Positions 28,021 to 36,223 of a stretch of 64,000 nt of DNA are shown here, in pieces (position 1 is the first letter of the stretch; every line of letters begins with the position of its first letter). The position numbers and the translations under genes are program-made. Under the pieces are notes generated by a model. The model was not told the DNA's origin. It did no database searches and saw nothing but the letters and a program-made list of their open reading frames with translations. The stretch is from Micromonospora sp. PLK6-60 (GTDB lineage: Bacteria > Actinomycetota > Actinomycetes > Mycobacteriales > Micromonosporaceae). The stretch is from the NCBI RefSeq assembly GCF_019890675.1, contig NZ_JAIOAA010000013.1, forward strand, positions 62,001 to 126,000, read 5' to 3'.

Positions 28021-29003
28021 GGCTGCTCACCGCCCGGCTCGGCGCGCAGGATGTCCAGCAGCCGGTCCTCCAGGCTGACCCGGCCCGGCTCGACGGCGTG
28101 TATCCGTACGCCGAGGGTGACCAGGTCGGCCACCAGGTCCGGCACGGTGGCCGGGGCGGGCTCGGTGGGCAGCGTGACGGTGTACGCGTCCCCGTCGCTG
28201 GTGAGCGTCCCCGCCTCGGCCAGCCGGGCCCGCGCCCGCGGGCCGACCGCGTCGAGCCGCAGCCGCAGCTCCCGCCGGCCGAGCAGTTCGGCGAGGGTGC
28301 CGGCGGCGGCGACCCGGCCCTTGTCGAGGATGACGACGCGGTCGCAGACCCGCTCGACCTCGCCGATGAGGTGCGAGTTGAGCAGGACGGCGACCCGGCG
28401 GGACCGCAGCGACAGCAGCAGGTCGCGGACGTCGGCGCGGCCGAGCGGGTCCAGGGCGCTGGTGGGCTCGTCGAGGACCACGAGTTCCGGGCGGGCCACC
28501 AGCGCGACGGCCAGCCCGAGCCGCTGCTGCATGCCCTTGGAGAAGCCGCCCACCCGGTCGCCGCGGCGGTCGGCGAGGCCGACGAGCGCCAGGCACTCGC
28601 GCTGTTCGGCGGCCGGCACGGCGGTGCCGGCGAGCCGGACGTGCAGCGCCAGCACCTCGGCGGCGGTGAGCCACGGCTGGTAGCGGAACAGTTCCGGCAG
28701 GTAGCCCACGCGGGCCCGGGACTGCGGGTCCCGCGCCGGCCGCCCGAGCAGCAGCACCTCACCGGCGTCGGGCCGGACGAGGCCGAGCAGCATCTTGATG
28801 ACGCTGGTCTTGCCGGCGCCGTTCGGTCCGAGCAGGCCCACCACCTCGCCGCGGTCGACGGTGAACGAGACGCCGTCGACGGCGGTGCGCCGCCGGTACC
28901 GCTTGCGCAGCCCCGAGCACCAGACCGCCGGGGACGGGGGCAGGTCGGCGACCAGCCGCCGGGCGGCCTCGACGGCGGGCCCGCCCGGCGGGGCGGCGGT
29001 CAC
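28017..29003 (-). CDS. ABC transporter ATP-binding protein
   Basis: A 328-residue ATPase with Walker A GPNGAGKT, Q-loop region VGYLPE, signature GGFSKGMQQ, Walker B LVVLDEPTSALD and the switch His in NSHLIGE. The C-terminal 90 residues form a domain typical of ABC-2 exporters. The GTG start at 29003 overlaps the stop of the anti-sigma gene (GTGA), so it is the third gene of the sigma/anti-sigma/ABC operon. The open frame extends upstream only in a non-coding phase. Confidence 0.93.
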   Translation of the reverse strand: MTAAPPGGPAVEAARRLVADLPPSPAVWCSGLRKRYRRRTAVDGVSFTVDRGEVVGLLGPNGAGKTSVIKMLLGLVRPDAGEVLLLGRPARDPQSRARVGYLPELFRYQPWLTAAEVLALHVRLAGTAVPAAEQRECLALVGLADRRGDRVGGFSKGMQQRLGLAVALVARPELVVLDEPTSALDPLGRADVRDLLLSLRSRRVAVLLNSHLIGEVERVCDRVVILDKGRVAAAGTLAELLGRRELRLRLDAVGPRARARLAEAGTLTSDGDAYTVTLPTEPAPATVPDLVADLVTLGVRIHAVEPGRVSLEDRLLDILRAEPGGEQP

Positions 29004-30088
29004 CTGGTCCACCGCAGCTCCCGGGCCACGGAGAGCACCTCGTCGGCGCTGATCGAGCCGGCCACCGCGGTGAGCTGCCCGTCGTGCGCCCAGACCACGC
29101 CCGCCATCGAGCCGTCCCGCGCGGTGAGCAGCGTGGCCGGCACCCCGCCGACGTCGACCGGGCGGCTGGACAGCTGATCCGCCGCGACCGGCAGCGGCAG
29201 CGTCGCCCCGTCGGCGGAGAAGTGGCGCAGTTGCGCCGCCACGTCCGCGGGCAGGCCGGGCAGGGAGAGCAGGTAGTCGCGGGCGGTCTGGAACGGCGTG
29301 CCGGAGGAGTAGGCGGTGGGCGCGACGGCGCGGGCCACGATCAGGGCGGGTACGCCCCGGGCCTCCGACCAGACGGCGGCGAGTCCCGGGCCGGCGACCA
29401 GCCGGAACCGGCTGCCGTCGAGCCCCGCAGGGGGCGGTGGCAGCGGCTCGCCGGCCGCCGCGGCGGTCCGCGCCGCCTGCTCGGCGGAGAAGGTGAAGAC
29501 CGCCTCCATCCGGTCGCCCACCCGGTACGTCGGCGCGCCGGTGACGCCGCGGGGCAGCTTGCCGACCTGGGGGAGCGGCAGTCCGGTGGCCTGCCGTGCG
29601 GCGGCGGGACCGTTCGCCTCGCGCAGCTGGGGCCGGTGGGTCACCTCGACGGTGCCGTAGGCGGACAGGTCGGGCAGCTCGACCAGGTCGGCCTGGCTGA
29701 ACGTGACCGGGGCGACCCGCTCGGTGCGGAAGATCTCCAGCCAGTTGGCGGCGGCCGCGGCGCTCGCCCCGGCCAGCACGGCGACGGCGGCGACGGCCGC
29801 GATCACCGGGCTGCGCAGCGCGGTGCGCCACCGACGGGCGGGGCGGGCGGTGGCCGGGTGACGACGGCCGTCGGCGGCGAGCGTGCCCGCCAGGCGGTGC
29901 CAGCCCGCCGCCACGTCGGTGCTCAGCTCCACGTCCAGCGCGGCGCCGGTGAGCGTCGCGTCCCGCTGGGCGGCGGCCAGCCCGGACAGGCAGCCGGGAC
30001 AGGCCGCGACGTGTGCGCGGTCGACGTCCGGCACGCCGGCCGGCTCGTCCACGAGCCGGCGCAGGGTGCCGTCACTCGGGTGACGCAT
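29000..30088 (-). CDS. Membrane anti-sigma factor-like protein
   Basis: A 362-residue protein. The cytoplasmic N-terminus holds a zinc-binding-like HVAACPGC (HxxxCxxC), then one membrane helix (about residues 92-112, VIAAVAAVAVLAGASAAAAA) and a large extracytoplasmic domain. The layout fits a zinc-containing anti-sigma factor that binds the sigma factor encoded just upstream, with a 17-nt gene overlap. The external domain is unusually large and may sense a signal or be an outer-envelope module. Confidence 0.82.
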   Translation of the reverse strand: MRHPSDGTLRRLVDEPAGVPDVDRAHVAACPGCLSGLAAAQRDATLTGAALDVELSTDVAAGWHRLAGTLAADGRRHPATARPARRWRTALRSPVIAAVAAVAVLAGASAAAAANWLEIFRTERVAPVTFSQADLVELPDLSAYGTVEVTHRPQLREANGPAAARQATGLPLPQVGKLPRGVTGAPTYRVGDRMEAVFTFSAEQAARTAAAAGEPLPPPPAGLDGSRFRLVAGPGLAAVWSEARGVPALIVARAVAPTAYSSGTPFQTARDYLLSLPGLPADVAAQLRHFSADGATLPLPVAADQLSSRPVDVGGVPATLLTARDGSMAGVVWAHDGQLTAVAGSISADEVLSVARELRWTR

Positions 30089-30596
30089 GATGGCTCAACT
30101 CCTTGCGTAGGGCGGACTCGGCGCGCCGCACGACGGTGCCGACGCTGCCGGGGGAGAGACCGAGCGCGGCCGCGACCTCGGCGTAGCTGAGGCCGCTGTG
30201 CCGCAGGACCAGGGCGAGCGCCTGCCGGCGGGGCAGGCGGGCCAGCGCGGCCCGGACCCGGCGGCGCTCGTCGAGGGTGACGACGGCGTCGGCGACGTCG
30301 GGGCTGACCGGGTCGGCGACGCCGGCGACCCGCTCGCGCGAGGCCCGCCGGCGACCCGAGCGGAGGTGGTTCAGCGCGGTGTGCGCGGCGGCGACGGACA
30401 GCCAGGCGGGGGCCTCGCCGGCCGGCACGCCGGAGCGCCCGAAGCTCAGGAACACCTCCTGGGCCACGTCCTCGGCCTCGTCGCGGGAGCCGAGCACCCG
30501 GGCGGCCACCGCGACGACCCGGGCGTAGGCGGCGCGGAAGACCTGTTCGAGGTCGGCCCGGACGGGTGCCCGCCGGCCGGGAGTCGACACGGCCAC
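30072..30596 (-). CDS. ECF-type RNA polymerase sigma factor
   Basis: About 174 residues from GTG 30596. Region 2 (VFRAAYARVVAVAARVLGSRDEAEDVAQEVF) and region 4 (LPRRQALALVLRHSGLSYAEVAAALGLSPGSVGTVVRR, both quoted in part from memory of motif order) are clear, with the -35-recognition helix near the C-terminus. GTG 30596 has GGAGG 6 nt upstream; an in-frame ATG at 30713 would add 39 low-complexity residues. It heads an operon with the anti-sigma and ABC genes, so these may form a self-contained regulon. Confidence 0.88.
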   Translation of the reverse strand: MAVSTPGRRAPVRADLEQVFRAAYARVVAVAARVLGSRDEAEDVAQEVFLSFGRSGVPAGEAPAWLSVAAAHTALNHLRSGRRRASRERVAGVADPVSPDVADAVVTLDERRRVRAALARLPRRQALALVLRHSGLSYAEVAAALGLSPGSVGTVVRRAESALRKELSHHASPE

Positions 30597-30795
30597 GCCG
30601 GCCCTCCGCTCGCCTCGGCCGCCGGCCGGGCCGGGGGCGTCAAGGGACAGCACCGCCGGCCCGCCGGCCGCCGGTCGGGTCCCACTCTGCCTGCGGAACC
30701 GTACGTCCTCCATACCCTGTCAGCACCGCCGCCGACGGCGATGTGACACCCGGGGCGACCGGAGTTTCCCGGCCGGCCGGTGGCACGGCGGCCGG

Positions 30796-31551
30796 TCAGC
30801 GGCGGGCGGTGATGAGCACGCTGTGCTGGCGGATCCGGAAGTCGCCCGTGCTGTCGGCCCCGACCCGGATCCGCTCGCGCACGGCGGACGCCTGCGCCGC
30901 GCTGAGGGGCTGCTCGGCCAGGCTGGCCAGATAGGCGAGGATCGGCTCGGCGGAGGGGACGGCCAGCTCGCCCGGGCGGCGCCGCACGGTGACGTCGGTG
31001 AAGTGCCGCGCCACGTACCCGGGGCCGGACTCGGCGGTGAAGCCGGTGAGGGTGAGGCCCGGGCTGCCGACGGCGGCGCGCAGGGCGTTCAGCTCCGCGA
31101 GGTGGTCGCCGCCGTTGGTGGTGACGGCGAGCCGGCCGCCGGGGCGTAGCACCCGGGCGAACTCGCGCAGCCCACGGTCCGGGTCGTCCAGGTGGTAGAG
31201 CATGTGGTTGGCGACCACGGTGTCGAAGCTGGCGTCGCGGAACGGCAGGGCGGTGGCGTCGCACCGCTGCACCCGCGCGCCGGGCACGGTACGCAACTGC
31301 GCGCACATGGCGGGGGAGAAGTCGGCGAGGGTGAGGCGGAGCCCTCGCCGGACCGGGTCGACCCGCCGCCACAGCTCGCCGGTGCCCGCGCCGATGTCCA
31401 GGACGTCCCCGCCGAGGGGCAGCTGTTCGGCGAGCCAGGCGAACCAGTCCTGCGGGTTCGTGCCATAGGCGTGCAGGGCGATCCGCGCGGTGAGGTTCCC
31501 GGTGCCGGCGGCGTACTGGCGGACGGCCCGGGCGGACGGCGGTGAACTCAT
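30796..31551 (-). CDS. Class I SAM-dependent methyltransferase
   Basis: A 251-residue methyltransferase with motif I VLDIGAGTGELW, an acidic residue closing strand 2 (LTLADFSPAMC), and motif IV FDTVVANHMLYHLDDP. It is UbiE/Methyltransf_11-like. The methyl acceptor is unknown. The gene is divergent from the exopolysaccharide-type locus and about 200 bp upstream of the sigma-factor gene in the same direction. Confidence 0.9.
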   Translation of the reverse strand: MSSPPSARAVRQYAAGTGNLTARIALHAYGTNPQDWFAWLAEQLPLGGDVLDIGAGTGELWRRVDPVRRGLRLTLADFSPAMCAQLRTVPGARVQRCDATALPFRDASFDTVVANHMLYHLDDPDRGLREFARVLRPGGRLAVTTNGGDHLAELNALRAAVGSPGLTLTGFTAESGPGYVARHFTDVTVRRRPGELAVPSAEPILAYLASLAEQPLSAAQASAVRERIRVGADSTGDFRIRQHSVLITARR

Positions 31552-31599
31552 GCCCGGACCCTACCGGCACACCTTCTCGGGCGATATGAACGATTTGGG

Positions 31600-31628
31600 C
31601 ATTTGCGGGCGAATGCCGCTCCTATGCT
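31600..31628 (+). promoter_or_regulatory. Motif shared with the GT2 upstream region (copy 1)
   Basis: CATTTGCGGGCGAATGCC, followed 9 nt after GGCGAA (31608-31613) by TATGCT (31623-31628). The same GGCGAA-N9-TA arrangement after a T-rich block occurs before the GT2 gene at 32978-33006. It could be a shared promoter or operator. It lies about 135 bp before the GT39-like start. Confidence 0.35.
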
Positions 31629-31761
31629 CCGGTGTGGGCATCCCGCAGCGATTCAGGAAGCCCGGCGTCGGTGCTGGCAGCTCGCGCGTGTCGCGGCACC
31701 GCACCCCGCCGGGTGGGCTCTGCCGTGCCCTCGACCCGCCGAACGGAATGCGTGGGAGACG

Positions 31762-32970
31762 ATGACGGACGCGGAGACGATGGTCCTGCCCCGCTCGGGG
31801 CTGACCGAGCTGGGCGTCGAGGACCCCTGGGGGGAGGACCACGGCCCGGGCGGCGAGCCGGAGGTCGACTCCGCGCGGTGGCGCCTCGCCGCCTGGCTGG
31901 TGCCCGCGCTGCTGATGGGCGGGCTGGGCCTGCTCCGCGGCGGCGGGCCGGTGCTGCCGGGGGCGGCGGAAACCGAGTCGGCGGCCCCGCTGTTCCACCT
32001 GATCATGCGGACCTGGGTGGGGGCCTTCGGCACGTCGGACCTGGCGCTGCGGGTGCCCTCGACGGTGGCCGCCGTCGCGGCCGCGGCGATGGTCGGCGCG
32101 CTGGCGACCCGGCTGTACGCGCCGCGGGTCGGCCTGCTGGCCGGGGTGATCTTCGCGCTGCTGCCGACGTCGGCGCTGTCCGCGCAGCAGGCCCAGCCGT
32201 ACCCGCTGGCCGTGCTCGCCGCGGTCTTCGCCACCTGGTGTCTGGTCCGCGCCACCGACCGGCCGGGGCCCGGACCGCTCGCCGTCTACGGCGCCGCCGT
32301 GCTGATCCTCGGCTCGTGCCATCTGGTGGCGCTGCTGCTGGTGGTCGGGCACGGCTGGGTGGTGCTGGCCTTCCGGCGGTCGATGGCCGGCTGGTGGTTG
32401 CTGGTCACCGCGGTGGGCGTGTCGCCCGCCGCCGCGACGGTGCTGCTCGGCCCGGGGCGTGGCACGTGGCCGGCGCCGGGGGTGGCGGCGGGGTCGGCCG
32501 AGCTGGCCGCGGCCCCCCGGGAGCTGTTCGGCGTGGCCGCGCTGGGTGCGGTGCTGTTCCTGCTGGCGCTGTTCAGCCTGCCGCTGCGCCGCGGCGCCGC
32601 CGTCTGCACCGCGTGGGCGGTGCTGCCGCCGGTCGTGCTGCTGCTCGCGGCCCAGGCCGCCCCCGTGTGGCAGCCGCGGTACCTGCTGTTCACGCTCCCG
32701 GCGTGGGCGATCCTCGGGGCCGTCGCCCTGAGCCGGGTGCGGGCCGGCTGGGCCGCGGCGGCGCTGGTGGCGATCGCGGTGCTCGCCGTGTCGGTGCACC
32801 TGGATCTGCGCGAGCCCGCCGGGCCGCAGCGCGCCGGTGGCCGGCTCGCCCGCATCGTCGAGGACTGGACACGGCCGGCGGACCCGCCGGTGGCCGCCCG
32901 CCCGGCGCCGAACGGCCGGGCCGGTGGTGGAGCGACACCGTCCATCGTGGCCGGTCCTGCCCGTTCGTGA
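31762..32970 (+). CDS. Polytopic glycosyltransferase-like protein (GT39/PMT type)
   Basis: A 402-residue membrane protein with about nine helices. The N-terminal half carries a PMT/ArnT-like loop (AAPLFHLIMRTWVGAFGTSDLALRVPS, quoted in part: FHLIMRTWVGAFGTSD) and a helix-rich core ending in a WQPRYLLFTLPAW motif. Such GT-C proteins transfer sugars from polyprenyl phosphate donors. The acidic catalytic residue usual in the first loop is not obvious, so function is inferred from fold. It lies 79 nt before a BcsA-like synthase in the same direction. The start has GGGAG 3 nt upstream. Confidence 0.75.
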   Translation: MTDAETMVLPRSGLTELGVEDPWGEDHGPGGEPEVDSARWRLAAWLVPALLMGGLGLLRGGGPVLPGAAETESAAPLFHLIMRTWVGAFGTSDLALRVPSTVAAVAAAAMVGALATRLYAPRVGLLAGVIFALLPTSALSAQQAQPYPLAVLAAVFATWCLVRATDRPGPGPLAVYGAAVLILGSCHLVALLLVVGHGWVVLAFRRSMAGWWLLVTAVGVSPAAATVLLGPGRGTWPAPGVAAGSAELAAAPRELFGVAALGAVLFLLALFSLPLRRGAAVCTAWAVLPPVVLLLAAQAAPVWQPRYLLFTLPAWAILGAVALSRVRAGWAAAALVAIAVLAVSVHLDLREPAGPQRAGGRLARIVEDWTRPADPPVAARPAPNGRAGGGATPSIVAGPARS

Positions 32971-32977
32971 GTTCTGC

Positions 32978-33006
32978 ACTTTTTAGGCGAAATGTCTGCA
33001 TAGCAT
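32978..33006 (+). promoter_or_regulatory. Motif shared with the GT39-like upstream region (copy 2)
   Basis: T-rich ACTTTTTA then GGCGAA (32986-32991), a 9-nt gap and TAGCAT (33001-33006), matching the arrangement at 31600-31628. It lies 43 nt before the GT2 start and is much AT-richer than its surroundings. Confidence 0.4.
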
Positions 33007-33048
33007 TGGTCCAGCCGGTTTCGGCAGCTTCACTTTCATGGGGGAAAC

Positions 33049-34953
33049 GTGGGCGTCGCCAGCGATACACGCGTGTCCGGAGCCGCGCGGAGCGGAGCCG
33101 CCGCCGGCGGTTCCCCGGTCCGCGACTCGCCCCGGGTCACGTCCGACCCCCGGCCCGAACGCGGCTGGCGCAACGTGCGGGCCCGATTGGCGTACGCGGG
33201 CTGCGGCGCGATCGCCGGCCCGCTCGCCGCGGCCCGGCGGGCGGCGGCGCCGGTGACGTTCCGCCGCGTCCTGACCCCGGCGGCCCGGCTGGTCCTGACC
33301 CTGCTCGTGCTGCTCAACAGCGCGGCCGGGCTGGTGTTCGTCGGCTGGCTGCTGCTGCCGGCGCACGTGCCCGGCTCGGGCGTGATCGGCGCCGACAGCT
33401 GGCAGACCATGGCGGCCCGGCTCGGCTTCTGCGTCGTGGTGGGCGTGGAGCTGATCCGCCTGGCGCAGAACCTGGTGATCTGGGTCTTCGCGTACCACGC
33501 CAAGGACCCGGTGCCGGTCGACCCGCCGGTCGGCCTGCGGGTCGCCCTGCTGACCACCATCGTGCCGAGCAAGGAGCCGATCGACGTCGTGGAGCGCACG
33601 CTGCGGCGGATGACGGAGATCGTCTACTGCGGCCAGGTCGACGTGTGGATCCTCGACGAGGGCGACGACCCGGCGGTGAAGGCGATGGCCGCGCGGCTCG
33701 GGGTGCGGCACTTCAGCCGGCACGGCCGTCCCGAGTACAACCAGCCCAGCGGCGAGTTCCGGGCCCGGACGAAGTCCGGCAACCACAACGCCTGGCGGGC
33801 CGAGCACGAGGACCGCTACGACGTGGTGGCCAACGTCGACCCGGACCACGTGCCGCTGCCCGGGTTCCTGGAGCGCACCCTCGGCTACTTCCGGGACCCC
33901 GACGTCGCCTTCGTGGTCACCCCGCAGGTCTACGGCAACATGCACCAGAACTGGGTGGCGCACGGCGCCTCGGTGCAGCAGTACCTCTACAACGGACTCA
34001 TCGCCCGGGGCGGCAACGGCCTGGACGCGCCGCTGCTCACCGGCACCGGCCACCTCTACCGCCCGGCGGCGTGGCGGACCATCGGCGGCTACCAGGACTC
34101 GATCATCGAGGACCACCTCACCAGCATCCGGATCCACGCCGCGACCAACCCGGCGACGGGCAACCGGTGGAAGGGCGTCTACACGCCGGACGTGGTGGCC
34201 ATCGGGGAGGGCCCGACCTCCTGGGCGGACTACTTCAACCAGCAGAAGCGGTGGGCGGCCGGGATCTGCGAGATCCTGGTCCGGCCCGACCTGCGCGCGC
34301 CCCGCGAGCTGAGCACCCGGCGCCGCTGGCAGTACCGGCTGCTCCAGTTCTACTACCCGAGCGTCGCGGTCAGCCTGGTGCTGGGCAACCTGGCCACCGC
34401 TCTTTACCTGCTCACCGGCGTCAGCACGGTCCAGCTCGACGTCACGGTCTGGGCGACGCTGTGGGGCTCGACCATGGGCACCTGGTTCCTGCTCTGGCTG
34501 TGGCTGCGCCGGTTCAACCTCGCCGCCCACGAGCGCGAGGAGATCGGCCTGGTCGGCATGGCGCTGGCGTTCTTCACCGGCCCCGTCTACGTGGCCGCCG
34601 CCGTCGGCGCGCTGCTGCGCCGCAAGCTGGCCTTCGTCGTCACCGCCAAGGGAAAGCTGCGCACCACGGAGTCGCTGGCCACCTTCCGGCTGCACTTCGC
34701 GTGGGCGGGGTTCGCCGCCGCGCTGCTCGGCGCCAGCTTCGTGCTGGATCACGACGTCACCCTGCTGCGGGTGTGGCCGGTGCTGACCCTGCTGACCGGG
34801 CTCGGGCCGCCGCTGATCGCGATCGCGTCCGGCCTGGCCGCCCGCGGCCGGGCGCGTGGGGAGCGCCCCGGCCCGGTCCGGGTGCCCCGGGGCCGGCGGC
34901 GCCCACCGCGCTCGCGGGTGCCGGCCGGCCGGAGGGCGCCGTGGCTCGGTTGA
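33049..34953 (+). CDS. Processive family 2 glycosyltransferase (BcsA/Csl-like synthase)
   Basis: A 634-residue polysaccharide synthase: two helices (about 76-105, 120-150), a cytoplasmic GT-A domain and five C-terminal helices. It has the full processive GT2 signature: DEGDD (203-207), DPD (264-266), the TGTGHLYR and ED (354-355) motifs, and QQKRW (398-402), the Q(Q/R)xRW acceptor-binding motif. Enzymes of this type polymerise and extrude beta-glucan, mannan or similar chains. There is no PilZ domain, so direct c-di-GMP control of the BcsA kind is unlikely. The GTG start has GGGGGA upstream. The 3' end overlaps the first GH26-like gene by 13 nt. Confidence 0.9.
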   Translation: MGVASDTRVSGAARSGAAAGGSPVRDSPRVTSDPRPERGWRNVRARLAYAGCGAIAGPLAAARRAAAPVTFRRVLTPAARLVLTLLVLLNSAAGLVFVGWLLLPAHVPGSGVIGADSWQTMAARLGFCVVVGVELIRLAQNLVIWVFAYHAKDPVPVDPPVGLRVALLTTIVPSKEPIDVVERTLRRMTEIVYCGQVDVWILDEGDDPAVKAMAARLGVRHFSRHGRPEYNQPSGEFRARTKSGNHNAWRAEHEDRYDVVANVDPDHVPLPGFLERTLGYFRDPDVAFVVTPQVYGNMHQNWVAHGASVQQYLYNGLIARGGNGLDAPLLTGTGHLYRPAAWRTIGGYQDSIIEDHLTSIRIHAATNPATGNRWKGVYTPDVVAIGEGPTSWADYFNQQKRWAAGICEILVRPDLRAPRELSTRRRWQYRLLQFYYPSVAVSLVLGNLATALYLLTGVSTVQLDVTVWATLWGSTMGTWFLLWLWLRRFNLAAHEREEIGLVGMALAFFTGPVYVAAAVGALLRRKLAFVVTAKGKLRTTESLATFRLHFAWAGFAAALLGASFVLDHDVTLLRVWPVLTLLTGLGPPLIAIASGLAARGRARGERPGPVRVPRGRRRPPRSRVPAGRRAPWLG

Positions 34954-36116
34954 CCCGGCCGCGCGGCGCGCTGGTGCTGGCCGGTGCGCTGCTGCTGGCC
35001 CTCGCCCTGACGTCCGTCGCCACCTCCGGGCGGTGGGGGGACGGACGGTCCGGCCCGACCGCCGGGACCGGACCGGACCGGCCGGTGGCGGGTGAGGCGG
35101 CGGAAACCGCCCGACCCGGCGGGTCACCCCGGCCGGCCCGGGCACTCTTCCCGCCGAAGGGGAAGACGTTCGTCGGTGTCATGACCGCGGCGGGCCCGCA
35201 CGATCTCACCGCCACGACCATGTTCGCCGCGGCCGCCGAGCACCAACCGCAGGCCATGCTCTTCAGCGTGGGCTGGGCGTCCGGCCCGTTCGACCGGACC
35301 CTGTTCGACCGGATCAGCGGTCGCGGCATGCTGCCGATCGTCGGTTGGGAACCGTGGGACCACCGGCCGGGCGAAGCGGCGATCGAGCGGGGGCTACCCA
35401 CGCCGGAGGTCGACCGGGCGCGCATCGCGCAACCGCGCTACCGGCTGGCGAACATCGTGCGCGGGGACTTCGACGACTACCTGCGCTCCTGGGCCGACGG
35501 GATCAGGTCACTCGGATATCCGGTGGCCATCCGGTTCGCCCACGAGATGAACGGCTACTGGTACCCGTGGTGCGAATCGGTGAACGGCAATCGACCGGGC
35601 GACTATGTGGCGGCGTGGCGGCACGTACGCGACCTGTTCCGGGCCGCCGGGGCCACCAACGTCACCTGGGTGTGGAGCCCGAACAACAAATGGGACGACT
35701 CGACCCCGGAGCTGTCCACGTTCTACCCGGGTGACGACCAGGTCGACTGGGTGGGTCTCTCGGGCTACTACAGCACGGTGTTCAGCCCGGAATACCGGTC
35801 CTTCGACAAGATCTTCGCCGAGTCCATCGAGGACATCCGGGCCTTCACCGGTAAGCCGCTCGTCATCACCGAAACCGGCGCCTCCGACTCGCAGGGGCGC
35901 AAGGCCGAGTGGATCGCGGAGACCTTCCGGTCGCTGCGCCGCTACCCGGACATCATCGGCGTCGTCTGGTTCGAGGTGGACAAGCCCCGGGAGACCGACT
36001 GGCGCATCGCGAGTTCCCCGGCCGCCGCCCGGGCGTTCGCCCGGGCGGTCGCCGACCCGCGCTACACGTTCACCTGGTCCGCCGACATGATTCCGCGTTC
36101 AGCGATGGAGGACTGA
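34941..36116 (+). CDS. Secreted or anchored GH26-like glycoside hydrolase (copy 1)
   Basis: A 391-residue protein with an N-terminal signal anchor (ALVLAGALLLALALTSVA) and a GH26-type TIM barrel. The acid/base Glu202 lies in RFAHEMNGYWYPW and the nucleophile Glu311 in VITETGASD; the pattern matches GH26 beta-mannanase/lichenase-like enzymes. GTG 34941 has GGAGG 5 nt upstream and overlaps the GT2 gene, so it is coupled to the synthase. In such loci the hydrolase trims or releases the polymer. Polymer type is not determined. Confidence 0.87.
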   Translation: MARLTRPRGALVLAGALLLALALTSVATSGRWGDGRSGPTAGTGPDRPVAGEAAETARPGGSPRPARALFPPKGKTFVGVMTAAGPHDLTATTMFAAAAEHQPQAMLFSVGWASGPFDRTLFDRISGRGMLPIVGWEPWDHRPGEAAIERGLPTPEVDRARIAQPRYRLANIVRGDFDDYLRSWADGIRSLGYPVAIRFAHEMNGYWYPWCESVNGNRPGDYVAAWRHVRDLFRAAGATNVTWVWSPNNKWDDSTPELSTFYPGDDQVDWVGLSGYYSTVFSPEYRSFDKIFAESIEDIRAFTGKPLVITETGASDSQGRKAEWIAETFRSLRRYPDIIGVVWFEVDKPRETDWRIASSPAAARAFARAVADPRYTFTWSADMIPRSAMED

Positions 36117-36223
36117 TGTCCCTGCCCGATCGGCCGCCGCCCGGCGCCCTGACCGCGCCGGTCACCCGGCTTGGATTGCCACCCGACGAGGTCGCGGTGG
36201 CGGCGGAGGGGGTGCCGCGATGA
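36116..36223 (+). CDS. Small coupled ORF (35 codons) between the two hydrolase genes
   Basis: The ATG shares its A with the stop codon of GH26 copy 1 (TGATG), has GGAGG 4 nt upstream, and its stop overlaps the start of GH26 copy 2 (ATGATG). The peptide begins MSLPDRPPPGALTAPV and has no membrane segment. Its precise coupling on both sides argues for real translation, perhaps only to keep ribosomes running into the next gene. No family is recognised. Confidence 0.5.
   Translation: MSLPDRPPPGALTAPVTRLGLPPDEVAVAAEGVPR

Noticed and set aside
31632..36116. An open frame of 1494 codons on the plus strand
   Set aside because: Only its last part (from GTG 34941) is real, the first GH26-like gene. 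The rest is read in the wrong phase across the GT39-like and GT2 genes and is Arg/Ala/Gly/Pro-rich nonsense.
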